From Parachlorella kessleri (lineage: Eukaryota > Chlorophyta > Trebouxiophyceae > Chlorellales > Chlorellaceae), in contig BBXU01002536.1 in NCBI GenBank assembly GCA_001598975.1, positions 1 through 26,412 of the forward strand: a stretch of DNA of 26,412 nt, given 5' to 3'. How positions within the stretch are numbered: position 1 is the first letter of the stretch; every line of letters starts with the position of its first letter. Of the stretch, positions 8,976 through 20,212 are shown one piece after another. The notes under the pieces are model-generated. The model was given only the letters and a program-made list of their open reading frames with translations, made no database searches and was not told the DNA's origin. The position numbers were made by a program, and so were the translations under genes.

Positions 8976-11900
8976 TCACTTCTTGCGGTTCTCCTCCGCC
9001 GCCGCGGCGGCCTTCTCGGCCGACACCTGGGCCACGGTGCGCGTGATGTGGCCGCCATTGACCACCCTCTCCTGCACGCTGCTCAGCGTCTCCTGCAGGT
9101 TGCTGGCCACCTCATCCGCCTTCTCACCCAACTGCAGGCGCGCAGAACGGATAACTCATAAGCCAAGGGGGCAAAGAGGACTTCCCAAGGTACTGAATGA
9201 GTAGCCAGTCCTCTCCTTCGTCGCTCAGCCCAACTGTACGGTGCAAACCAGTACAGGACACCCTTGGGCCATGTGCGCTGACGCTGGGAAGGGGGGAGTT
9301 TACACCTGCTACACCCAGCAGGCAGTGCAAGCCAACTCCTGGCAGGGATTTCTCCGATATGATACCAAGCATGCCTGCCAGGCATAACCAACTGCCACCG
9401 AACTACCGCCCTATGCTCCCTGACAGGCAGATATCCCCACCACAAGACTCGTCCCACTACAGCATGCCTCGCTCCTCCCAGCACGCCACCCCATCCCAGT
9501 TGACGACGTCCCATCGCTCCCACCGTCACCCCTCAACACCACCGGCAGTCTCACCTTCAATTTGACCCTCCTGACCGTCTCCCGGCGCTTGACCTCGTCC
9601 TTGATCTCTGCCGGCACCCCGTGCAGCGCAACATACCCCACCAGGCCCACCACAGCTGTGGCCGCGGCCAGCCTGGCAATCGCCCGCACCGACTTCTGCG
9701 AAGCCAAGGGCAGGAGTCCGGGCTTCAGGGGGCTGCTGTGCGATACTCTCTTCCAACACCCCAACAGCCACAGAGCAGCGCAGAAGCTGGAAGTCCTTGC
9801 AGGCTACTGCCATCAAGACCTACCGGGTGGTGGGCCAGGCAAAACGTCACTGGTCGCAATCATGCCGGGCCCCGGTCCAAAGCTCCCAGCTGTCACCAGG
9901 ACGGGCTTGGGATACACCATTTTGATAGCCTCCACTGCCCTTACAGCTGGCTTTGCTCCCTGGTAATGCACTCACCAGTGGCTTCGCAGCCTCATCTTCC
10001 GCCCGACGCCTGCGGTAGTCGTGGTAGCGCCGCTCCGTAGCCTACACACAGCAGCATGGCATGAATATACTTGGAGCCGAGCTAACGGCTGCCATTGCCC
10101 AGCGGGCGTGTGCAAGGCATACGTTGCAGCCTTTGTGCTCCCTAGTGCCTACCCCGTGCATGAGGAGCGGGTTTCACCACCGGCGCGTTACACTAGGGCA
10201 GCGCAGCCCAGTTATGTTCCGGGACCCCCCCCCCCACCACACACACCCACCCACCCACCCACCCTGCGCGCCGAAATGTTAAAAAGGGAGAAGATGAAAT
10301 GGCTGGCTCACCTCTTTGAGGTCCCAGTAGCCCGTCTCCAGCAGCAGGCGGCGCAGCGCGGGCAGGTCCGAGTGGGTGCTGAGCAACGCCTCACAGTTGC
10401 CCCACGGGTAGCGGCGCACGGGCCAAAACCTGCAGCGGCACCGGGTTGGGCAGGCGCAGCACTTTTACGACAAGCTTGGGAGACCGGGTGGGTGGGCACA
10501 CAAGGGCAGGCGAGCAAGGCATCCACCGCTGACCAACAAGCATTGTATGATATTATTTTAAGCACAATTGTACATAACACACTATGGATTACACAAAGTG
10601 TGCGCTCCCCAGCTTCCCAGCCGAGCCAATCTTCGTTTCGTCCGCCTAAGAGTCCCTAACCCTATCCAGCACACCATTGTGAACATCGCCATCACAACGG
10701 ATGGCGACTTGCATTTGATAAGTTGCGTGCTCGCCCCCTCACCTGCCCACCGACAGGTCCATTGTGTTGGAGCTGACCACAGCGTAGGGCGGGCCGCGGG
10801 CGCTGGCGCTCTCCAGCGCCTCCTGGCTGAAGCGGAACGACAGCACCCCAGCCTTGTCGCAGGCCTTGCGGACCTTCTGGCGGAAGTCCTGCAGCCTCAG
10901 GGCAGGGCAAGTCCCACAGCGGTCAGTATGGCTGAATTAAAGAGAATGTGACCAGGCCACGCTTATGGGAGGAAAGCGCAGAAAGCAGCAGCCCGTGCCA
11001 AGCCGGTGATCGAGGCGATTGCGACACAGAGCGTGGCAACCGCAACGTATGCTTGACAGACCTGGCAGCCTTCCACCAACGCAGTCTACAGCAATAACCC
11101 TGAGACACACACCAGAAGCCACAGCAAACAGGCCGCAACCCGCAGCAAGGCAGCTCAGCTAGCAGTCGCAACAGCGCACGCTGCCAACCCCCCCACCCAC
11201 CTTGAGCTCCTCTGGTGTCATGGTGTCGGCCTTGGAAAGTATGGGCACCACGGGCACCAGCTGGGATAGCTCCCGCATGAACTCAACATCCAGCTGCAGC
11301 AGGCAGGCGCACCACGGGCTGGACTAGTCAGCCTCTAGTCGCACAGTCATGGGGCCGGCAGTGGCGCCTTCGAACTTGCAAAGCGCTTGGAAGGCCTCAA
11401 GCTCAGCGAGCACCTTCCTGGGCTACAGGCTACCAATATCAGCAAGGCTGGCATCGTCATGGAGCAAGGAGCGCTGCCTGCGGACAGGCCAAGAGCCATG
11501 CCAAGCTAGCCCCAACAGCGCTGTGTCCGCTACCCCCACGAGACAGTCACACTCTTCAAACGCATACTCATGTCCGCTCAAGTTATGTTGCCCACCTTGC
11601 GCAGGCGGTGAGGCGGGATAAAGTACAGGCACACGTCCACCCTGCCATCCTCGAACTTGTGTATGGGCTTGGACCGCCCCTCTGATCTCTCCTGCTCATA
11701 GTAGTTCTTGTTGTGGCCGCGCACGTAGTCCAGCACCAGCTGGCGGTCGCCCTCCAGGTCCATGCTGTCACCATAGCCGGGGGTGTCCTGCAGACACCGA
11801 ATCGACAGGGGATGAATAGTGACTGGTGTGCAGATAGCTGGCACAGGTCCTCTACACCAGGTACTTCAAGATGAGGAGATGGGAACCCACAGACGCAAGT

Positions 11901-13896
11901 GAGCTTCAGGGGAGCCAAGACGACTGAGAACGATGATGCTCGCTCTCAGCCAACACCACCAGCCCAGGCAGTCTTCCAAGCATTCCAAGAAGTCAGGAGT
12001 ATGACGCTAACACTGGTCTCACCTGCACCAAGTAGTGGTACCACACCCGAGCCTGATTGTCGAAGATGGCGTAGCCACTCAGCAGGTCCCGCGGGTTGTT
12101 CTCAAAGGTCTGCAGCACATGGCACACTCCAACACAGCGTGTCAAGCCCATAAAGCAAGGTCCCAGCAAGGCCTGGACACCATTTGTATCAAGCAGCAGA
12201 GGAACTAGCAAGGCCCAAGCCCCCATTTTTGTGCTCCGGCACCAAATGCTGGAGGCGCCCAGCCCAGCATGGCTGCAGTGGAATCAGCCACAAAACTCAT
12301 GCCAGTCAGTCATCCAACGCCTCACCCCTCACACTTCCTTGGCACTGGGATGGCTGCCTCTTTAGAAAGGGCTTCAAGAGGCCACAACCCACATGAAGGT
12401 ACCCTGGTGCCAGCCAACCAGCCAGCCAATTAGTCAGCCAGCCACTCACATCGCGGGCGTTGGGGCCGGACGCGTCCTTCACCGGGAAGTTGGGGTCGCC
12501 GGCGTAGGGCGCAAACAGGTTCTTGATGAAGGTGGTCCTGCCCAGCCCGTTCTCTCCAACCACCAGGATCTTCATGTACCTGCAGCAGGGTGCCCAAGAC
12601 AACATTGGTTGACACCGAAAGGCAGCCGCACTGCTGTGCTGCGAGCTTGTCATGACAAGCTGAGAAATGCTTGTTACTCGGTACCTCTGCAAAGACAGCT
12701 GCCTTCTTTGTGCACAGAACATCAGCGAGTCATTTAGGGGCAGGTGGTCGATGATCTAAAAACCCAACAGAGAAGGTAGGCTGGGAGGACAAGGGCTGGT
12801 AGCTCATCGGCTGACAAGCACTGCGCACAAGGCTCCCAACCGCCGTTAAGGCACTTGACACAGGCAAGCAACTCACTGGTGTGTCTCCTGCGGCGTGACC
12901 TTGGGAAGCCCCACAAAGGATGAGCGAATATCCAGCTCCCTACGCAGCCTCAGCGCCTCCTCATCTGCCACCCCCTTCTCGCCCAGCACCGACGACGCAT
13001 ACCCAGCCTCGGGGGCCAGGCTGGTGTACTGTGCTGTGGGTGTGGCCGGCAACGGGGTGATGGGGGTCACCGTGGGCAGCGTGATGGTTGCCAGCATGGT
13101 CTGGCCAGCCACGGGCGTGGCGGCTGGTACCACAGGCGTGGAGGAACCTCCCAGTGGTGACGGCACAGACATAAAGCCCAGCGAGGCCGGCTGCGCGGCA
13201 GCGACCCGTGGGGAGGCGGGCGCATGCGAGGCTGACAGCCTTGGGGAGGTTAGGGAGTCCGACAGGGTGGCCTCCTTGACTAGGTCAAAGTGCCTGCGGG
13301 TAGTTTTCAAAGCAAGTCGCTGGTACCAGCGCCGAGGATATATGCAGGACAGTGGCATGTATAAGGTTCACTGCACCGCGCTAGGTACAAGAAAGGACAA
13401 CACAACCACCCAGCGGGCTGGTTTGCAAGCTAGTCACTGAGACCTAGCTCCAGGACAGCGCGACATAGCAGGGTGTGGGTTGGAAGCTTTGCTTGCTTAA
13501 CTCCAGCCAGATTGCAAAATCAACCCCCGTGCAGCATGAGGGGGGTGTGGTTATGCCCCGCTTCTGTCTTAGCCTGGCCCTCAACCTTGGCAAGCTGCCA
13601 ACTTACCCTTCAGAGGCCCGAGGTGTGCCGGTGCCATTCTCCAGGCCACCCTTGCGCTGCCACTCGTGAGCCTTCGAAGGCGTCCAGACCTCAGGGGAGA
13701 CCTTCAGCTCTTCCTCAACTCGGACCTTGGAGTAGCTGCTAGTAGTGTCGGCGCTGTAAGGCGTGGCCTCCATGTCAGGGAGGGGAGGCGGCGGCTGCTT
13801 GAAGGACTGAGGATCTGACGGCAACTCGTCCGTATTTAAGACGGCCAGCAGGCTCGTCATCTGCGTGGGGTCTCTAAGATTGCAGCCAACCAGCAC
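8976..13896 (-). CDS. Septin with C-terminal transmembrane segment (12 exons)
   Basis: Exons (minus): 13896-13607, 13293-12900, 12755-12685, 12579-12450, 12109-12023, 11787-11596, 11293-11201, 10888-10743, 10429-10312, 10041-9976, 9695-9555, 9131-8976. Phases agree, giving 627 residues. Residues 1 to about 250 are Pro/Ala/Ser/Thr-rich low complexity. The GTPase domain shows P-loop GENGLGRT (260-267), G3 DTPGYGD (325-331), G4 SKAD (408-411) and the septin motif RRYPWG (473-478), followed by THSDLPALRRLLLET and YWDLKE. A basic stretch (RRRRAEDE) precedes a hydrophobic helix at about 538-554 (RLAAATAVVGLVGYVALHG). A charged, probably coiled or amphipathic tail ending EENRKK follows. The Walker A Lys is Arg. 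Septins polymerise on membranes; the tail suggests direct anchoring. Uncertain points are the start (13896, or the ATG at 13860) and the exon 2/3 junction. Confidence 0.9.
10221..10263 (-). repeat. C/A-rich microsatellite with G-quadruplex potential in a septin intron
   Basis: The plus strand carries an 11-base C run at 10225-10235 followed by (AC)n and then five CCCA units. On the coding strand this reads as repeated GGGT, i.e. at least four G-triplets separated by single T bases, the canonical quadruplex pattern. It lies in the intron between the YPWG exon and the next one, so the pre-mRNA would carry the G-rich version. Confidence 0.8.
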
Positions 13897-14218
13897 GGAA
13901 GTAAGGCGGCGCGATCAGGTGTCTTTGTCTGCCTATGGATCGGCCTGGTCGCTTTTGTGTGTGCGGAGTAGTAGAAGCGCTGTACGCGAGAGATTTCTAG
14001 TAAACACCTTCGTGGACTCAGGAGGAAACTGCGAGGCACCTGCTGAATATCACCTAGATCCCTCCCAGCCGCCCTGCATGGAGCGCTTTCAAATCTCGCA
14101 TCATGCACAGCTCGTGGCCGAATCCTCTGTGGGAACGGCAAGCTCTGCCTGCAAGTCACTCATGACTGGGCGCAGTTTTAATTCTGCTCCATTTCCTTGG
14201 CTCAGTGACAGGCGGACT
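13897..14218. promoter_or_regulatory. Divergent promoter region between septin and RRM genes
   Basis: These 322 bases separate the septin start on the minus strand from the proposed RRM start on the plus strand, so they must hold both 5' leaders and both core promoters. No consensus TATA box is convincing in either direction. A plus-strand frame spanning most of this region (13865-14272) has no family motif. I take it to be chance, though an additional 5' exon of the RRM gene cannot be ruled out. Confidence 0.5.
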
Positions 14219-17200
14219 ATGTCCGAGGAGGTGGGCTGGGCTTGGTCGCTACAAGTGCTAATTAGCTTATAAGTAGCTCCTGAACTACTCAAGAGCTCTC
14301 AACCCTTGTTGGCCGTCTGCAGAGCGTGTTAGAGCCCGAGGGCTCAGCCTCAGCAGATGGCTGCAAGCTGTTCATATACAACCTCTCCAAGGTTTGAGGC
14401 TGCCTCGTTGCACTGCATCCTGTCAGTGCAACCAGCCTTCCAAAAGCCACAGCGGCTTGCACAGCAGAACCTGAGCTTCACCCTTGCCCTGCAAATGCTG
14501 CTGTGCAGGAAGTGACGGACAGCGACCTGCGGCCGCTTTTTGCGCCTTTCAACCCTATATACGCAACAGGCCGGTCACATCACTGTGGTGCTGTTTCTTG
14601 GCAAAGGCTAGCGGCATGATTTGGCAGGCTGCATGCCCTGTGCACAGTGCTACTTCAGTCACACAAACGGATCTATATCCATCAAGCAGTGTGTTGTTAT
14701 TCTGGCTGCAGTGGCACTGGGTAAGAAGGGCACATCTCGGGTGAGGCATGTCCACTGGATATGCCGTACTCTGGTTCACAAACCTTTGCGGTTGGCTGCT
14801 TCGGGTGCTCTGAAGATATATCTTTGAGCACTCAGCTTGTTCATTAACTGTCTTGTCCGGATTACTGCTGTATGCAGAGGTTTGGCTTTGCACTGTTCAT
14901 GGACGCAGCAGAGGCAGACATAGCCACGCAGGCGCTCCAAGGCACTGTGCTGTTTGGCAAGGCCATAGAGGTGGGACATGCATACTGCAATCTTGCGCTC
15001 GTTGGCTTGATTCGGGATTTCACTTCCAATAATGCTGGGACAGCATTGGCTTTCTAAAGACTAGCTCATTACCACGCTTTCACGGGACACTGAACTTAAC
15101 CCCAAATACCTGCAGATTAAGTCGGCTACCGCACCAGAGCCCACTGCGCTCAAGCAGGAGGCGACACAACATGCCAAGCTTCGGCTATCTGACCGCAAGG
15201 TCTGTCACATTAATAATTTCAAACACTCCATATGACTTTGCTATCTCCATGCCGGAATTTGTACAATGTAGTTGCGACAGATGATCGGAGTGAGGACCTC
15301 CACCTGCCATCAAGCACTTACTAGGGCAACTGTGGAACTGGATGCAGATGAACACCTCTGAGGGTGAGGGGTGGAGCATTGGAGCCCACCTGGTAGATTC
15401 TGCCATCTTTCCTCCGTTGTCACAAGCAGCAGCTGCATCAACCGTTGCAGCAGGCGGGGCAACAGCATCAGCAGCAGCCGTGGTGCTACCACCCACAGCA
15501 GCCCTAGAGCGGCAGGATAGCCAGGAGTCCAGCAGCTCAAGCACTAGCCAGTGCCGCCCGGTGCACAAGCCCAAGACCATGACCGCCGAGTACATGCGGC
15601 CACCACTCACCAACCACCCTGTGAAGCCACCAGCGGCTGGGTTCACCCCACAGCCATGGGAGCAGGAGCTGCCAGCGGCACCTGCAGGGTGGAACCCACT
15701 GTCCACTGGATCCTTGCAGTCACAGCTGCTCTTCCAGCCCCACACTTGGAACGGGGCCCAGCCGCCGCAGCTACAACACCCGGCCTACTACCCGCCGCCA
15801 CCTCTGGCCGCAGCATTGTCAACTGCAGGGGCAGCAGGGGCAGGAGGATTGCCAGCACCTGCGGGCCGCAGAGTGCTAGCAGTGCATCACGGCCCAGGGG
15901 CGGATCTGGCGCGCATTGTGGACGCCTTCCGTCCTTTCAACATGTGCAATGCCCAGCTAAACGCAGAGGTGCCAATGGGAGCTGCTGCTAATTTGCTTTG
16001 CAGGAGTGCAAGCCAGTGATGCCTCACCACTCTTATTTGTCGTCTCATCATCTTCTCGTTTCCAAAGCTTTGACCTGCAGCATGTCGCATATGCCAGCAT
16101 CTCTTTGAATGCAAGAACGCATCGCATCCCTGAGGTCCAGAAACTGTTGCTTGGGGAGGATACTTGGCAATTGCTTTGTGGTGTGCTTACCTGTGCAGGG
16201 TTTCCAGTCGCTCATCGAGTTCCGCTGTCCACCAGATGCTTTTGCAGCGCAGAGCGCCCTGCATGGGCAGGAAGTGGGTGGTGCCCGCTTGCACATCGTT
16301 ATTGTGCCGCCACCAGCAGGCCCAGCACCGACTGTATCAGCAGCAGCGCACTTACAGCTGCCACCCCAGAACCCAGCCTACATGCTTGGGGCATCAGAAC
16401 AGGGGCCGCCCCCAGTTGCAGGGTTTAGGCCGCCTCACCGCTCGCAACCACGGCATTATTACCCTGTATCATCTGGGCAGGCCGCTCCCTACTATGCATG
16501 TGACGCGCCTCGCCTCGCTGTGCAGGTAGATGCCTCCAGGTGCCGCTTTGCACATGGCAGTGATGGCGAGCATCTCAACAGTTATAGTCAGTTATCGCTG
16601 GCAATGATAGTGGGTGCTGTTGTCTGTAGTGCTGCATCTCTGGCCACGCAAGGCTGCCTCCACCGCCACCTGGGTTCCCTTCAGCGTCATTCGCAGTTGC
16701 CCCCTTTTTCTCATCCAGGTACGTCATGAGTTTTTGTAGCGACCTGCACAGCTCAGGGCATTTGCCTGCCCAATCAAAGGGCACCGCAGCATTCTCCATT
16801 GCAATTGCCAAGCTGTTGGGTTACAAGTCTGGCATATGTTTTTGCTGGCCTGCAGAACCCCTACTCCCCAGCTGTCAGTGGCGCTGCCCGCCCTGCAGCC
16901 AGAGATGAAGTGGCAGACCCAGCAGCAGCAGCCAGGCGTAGGAGGGCCAGCAAGCTCACCCAGAGAAGGACAGAATCCATTCTCAGGCGTCCGACCGCTC
17001 AATGTGGCTGCACCAGAGTTCCATTCCTGCAGCATCACCTGCGCAGCAGGATCGCCTGCGCAGCAGATCGAGAGGCTTCGGCTATCAGGGGCGCTGGACT
17101 GGATTCATGGCGCTGTCCAGTGTGCCCTGGAAGGCCGCTCATACAAGCCTGCATGGGCGCCCAGGGCTGGTGACATGCCTGCCAGCATCGAAGATGGGCA

Positions 17201-19876
17201 GGGTGCGCTTCCTATCGCAACCTTTTTCAGTTGCTTAGCCCTTCATTGGTCACAGAATGTACTACACCAGTCGGTGAGTGTATATATTGCAGGTCAACAC
17301 TTACCTGGTGTTTCCATGTGCATGCAGACTTGCAAGGTGGTCTGGAGAGCATCCAAAGCTTTGCCGCCTTCAGCCCATTCAACCTAGACCTGATTTTCCT
17401 GTGCCGCCACCAAATGCGGTCGCTGATCCCAGTGGAGATCGGCTTGATCAGTTGAGAGGCCTGAGCCTGCCATGTCTCTCTGCTATTGCTCTGCACAGTC
17501 CTTGCTACTTATCCTGTATGTCAGTCGTGTCGCTTAGACTGTACCGCATACCTGATACGGCAAGCCCCAAGTCCCATAGGCAGGCTTTTACCCGCTCAAG
17601 CCAACAGTCATGCTGATTGCCTCGTTTGCCCGACCCATGCAAATCCCTGCAGGCGCAGCGCCAGCTGGCATGCAGCCAGTGAGCGTGCTGCGTGGCACTC
17701 TTGTGAGGGTGCTCATTGACAAGTCCTACTCTCTGCGTCTAGTGATGGACACCCAGCTGGATGGACAGCACTTGATGCTGGTGCTGAATGTAAGTAGGAG
17801 GAGCGATCGGCTGCTTGGATACGGCTACCTCTCCCCAGGGCCCTGCCGCATGTGGGACTAAACCACGCTGGTTGTGTGAAGCGTCACATTTCCTGCAATC
17901 TGGTTCCTGGCATTTCCCAACCGTACCTTTCCCTACTCCTCCCTTCCCTGTAGGATGTTCCCCACCCAGTTCAGGCAGATCATATATCCAACCAGAACCC
18001 CCTGACACCCTGTAAGGCGGGAGAGGCCGTCAGCCAGGAGGGGCGCATGGAGTTGCTAGAGCTCCACGGAAGGGTGGCCTTCAAAGGCCTCCGCATGAAG
18101 CGAGAAGACGTGCGTGATGACTGTCGGCATAGCTGCTGTGTGCTGTGCCAAACAACATAAGCAACAGTAGTGGCCGCCATTGCAAAGTTGACAGAGGTGT
18201 TGTGGATTACCTATCTTCCTTATTGATGAGAGTGGCAGGTAGTGCAGTTTTGGTTTAGCTAACCTGGGTTTGACAGGATGCCGGCGAGAGCCGTTCTTCC
18301 ATGCAGGGCACCGCTGTGCACTTTGAGCACACTCTGCATTGATGCAACCAGGGATGTTGGATGCTGCACCTGACTGCAGGTAGCTCAGGTTGCGTGGCGT
18401 CTGTCTGCTGCGGCCAAATACAGCAGGGAGCCAGACAAGCAGCAGGCGGCGCACCAGCTGCGGGCAGCGTTTGAGGATAAGGCGGGCGTTGAAAAGCTGG
18501 TGCAGCAGGTCCAGCCTGCAAACCCTATTGAGGAGGCTCAGGTCGGTGCAGGGTGGGACTCTGTTATCAGCCAGGCTGCCATGATGTGGGCATAATGGGT
18601 TGCACACTGCAGTCATGGTGATGATGGATCTTTTCTGTCATGGGCATCGGACGATGGCATAGATTAAAGCCTGGCTTATGGGGGCTTGTATTGCACAAGC
18701 ATGACCGTGGGGCCCCATGTCACACTTTGCTTTCAGCAGGTTCTCAAGCCCAGCACCTCCACTAATAAGCCGACAACCGCGGCTTCATCGATTTATAGTG
18801 GATTGCATGCTGACGTAGATACGATGGGTGCTTGCCCACATCCGCCTGGTGCTACCCGCCGATGCCCTTGCAGATCCTGCAAGCCGCCTTCAGCCTCCCC
18901 GCCTGGAAGCAGTCTGCTTGCTGGATACCTGCAGAAGGGAGCCTAGAGGCAAAGCAGACTCCTGTTGCCAAGCCGCATGTGCATGTCCTGTCAGCTGGCA
19001 CCCCGGGCACCCAAGAGCAGCACATGCGGAACTGGCTGGGCGAGTTGTTTGCCTTCCAACCCGGGGCTGGCCAGGACCATCGCTGCTCCCCAACGGCGGA
19101 CACTGTCAGGGCTGCCGCAGCGAAGCTGTTTGCCCTGGTCCCACCGCCCTCACCCCAGCTGGAGGGAGGCTCACGGGAGCTGACTTTTCCAGACCTGTTC
19201 CTTGGCGGGGCAGCTGAGGCTGCCGCTGCTGATAACCCTGCCAAGGATGCTGTTGGCGGTGGAACTGTGACCGACGGCGAAGATTTCACCTTCAGGTATG
19301 CGCTCTCCATTTGTATTTTGTTGTTTCGTACTAATACTAAGGGACAGAACTGGCAAACCAGCAGCTGTCATGGACAGTACCCTGCCTGGCGTCCTTATGG
19401 GTGGTGGGTGTGGTGGTAGCGTGCAAGCAACTGTAGCTCACAGAGGTCGCATGCTGCCACCCTGAAAGCATGCCAAGCAGCCAGGCTGTTTTAAATTTAG
19501 CTCATGCCAGGCAAACCCTGCCGTTTGCTTATTGAGCTACAGGTCACCCATCACCCAGGCGTTCTACACGGTAGCCAGTGGCACCGCAGATTCGTGCGGC
19601 TTCCTGACTGACCCCCGCCCGGCCCACCTCTCCACCGACGGGACCGACTTTGTGCCGAAGCAGCTACCCTTTGCAGCAGAGGAAGCGCATGACGACAGGT
19701 GGGAAACGGATGAGGCAAATAGCAGCGAAGGTACAGACAGTGAGAACGAGGCTCTTGGCAAAGGGGGGTTTGCAGAGCAGAAGGGGGCTGCCCTGGAAGG
19801 CGCAGTTTGCCGTGTGCCCTGTGCCAAACCTCCCTCACCACGACTGGTTGCCCAGCCTGCAATCCTCATCCGGTAG
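14219..19876 (+). CDS. Large RRM-type RNA-binding protein (15 exons)
   Basis: Proposed exons: 14219-14230, 14323-14391, 14509-14573, 14880-14970, 15116-15199, 15348-15968, 16199-16525, 16899-17202, 17328-17450, 17584-17789, 17954-18109, 18380-18541, 18740-18814, 18874-19295, 19543-19876. Phases agree for about 1016 residues. RRM 1 follows MSEESVLEPE: RNP2 CKLFIYNLSK, helix SDLRPLFAPFN, RNP1-like RFGFALF, then VLFGKAIE. A Ser/Ala/Pro/Gln-rich linker leads to a second RRM-like unit: RRVLAVHHGP, LARIVDAFRPFN, FQSLIEF, HGQEVGGARLHIVIV. A third helix (IQSFAAFSPFN) hints at another. The C-terminal third is low complexity and acidic (ETDEANSSEGTDSENE). No named orthologue is recognised; its RNA targets are unknown. 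Exons 3/4, 8, 9 and the 59-base intron after 18814 are the least certain. The gene as a whole is secure. Confidence 0.75.
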
Positions 19877-20212
19877 TCCAGCCAAGCCGGCATGGTACTC
19901 ATGCAGTAGTCATGTCATGCCCATATCATACCAGACTTGAGGCTGGAGAAATCCTAGCCTGTCTTGAATTGCGCCAGAGGCCGGGCTTTACTGTATGCCT
20001 ATCATGCCAATCACGTTAACTGCTGGACAGTGCCCCGCTACGCACAACACAAGGCCACACAACAAGAAGCCGTGCTCATTACTCTCCCTCACAAATTCTC
20101 CTTCAATTCAGTTTCAGTGCTGCCAAATGGCAAATCTCGTCTCAGCAACAGAAGTAGTCCAAAAGTATCAAAACTAACACAACATCACCACTTTGGCCTT
20201 GGAGGCCGCTGC
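19877..20212. other. Convergent intergenic region (3' ends of RRM and PsbP-like genes)
   Basis: The plus-strand RRM gene stops at 19876 and the minus-strand PsbP-like gene stops at 20213, so these 336 bases hold both 3' untranslated regions. No coding frame, hairpin terminator or repeat of note was seen. The transcripts may overlap at their tails. Confidence 0.5.

Noticed and set aside
10021..10659. 212-codon plus-strand frame through the septin region
   Set aside because: It crosses the C-rich microsatellite and antisense septin exons; the minus-strand exons carry RRYPWG and other septin motifs.
12895..13440. Plus-strand frame of 181 codons antisense to septin exon 2
   Set aside because: It is antisense to low-complexity Pro/Thr/Val-rich coding sequence, with no domain. 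The minus frame splices in phase into the septin GTPase domain.
13865..14272. A 135-codon plus-strand frame just upstream of the RRM gene as a separate gene or 5' exon
   Set aside because: It overlaps the septin start on the opposite strand, has no family motif, and does not lead in phase into the RRM exon. The ATG at 14219 with a short spliced exon explains the start better.
15185..15745. Long minus-strand frame (186 codons) opposite the RRM linker
   Set aside because: It is the mirror of a repetitive Ala/Pro/Ser linker whose antisense stays open through composition alone. No motif, and the plus-strand reading is part of a continuous gene.
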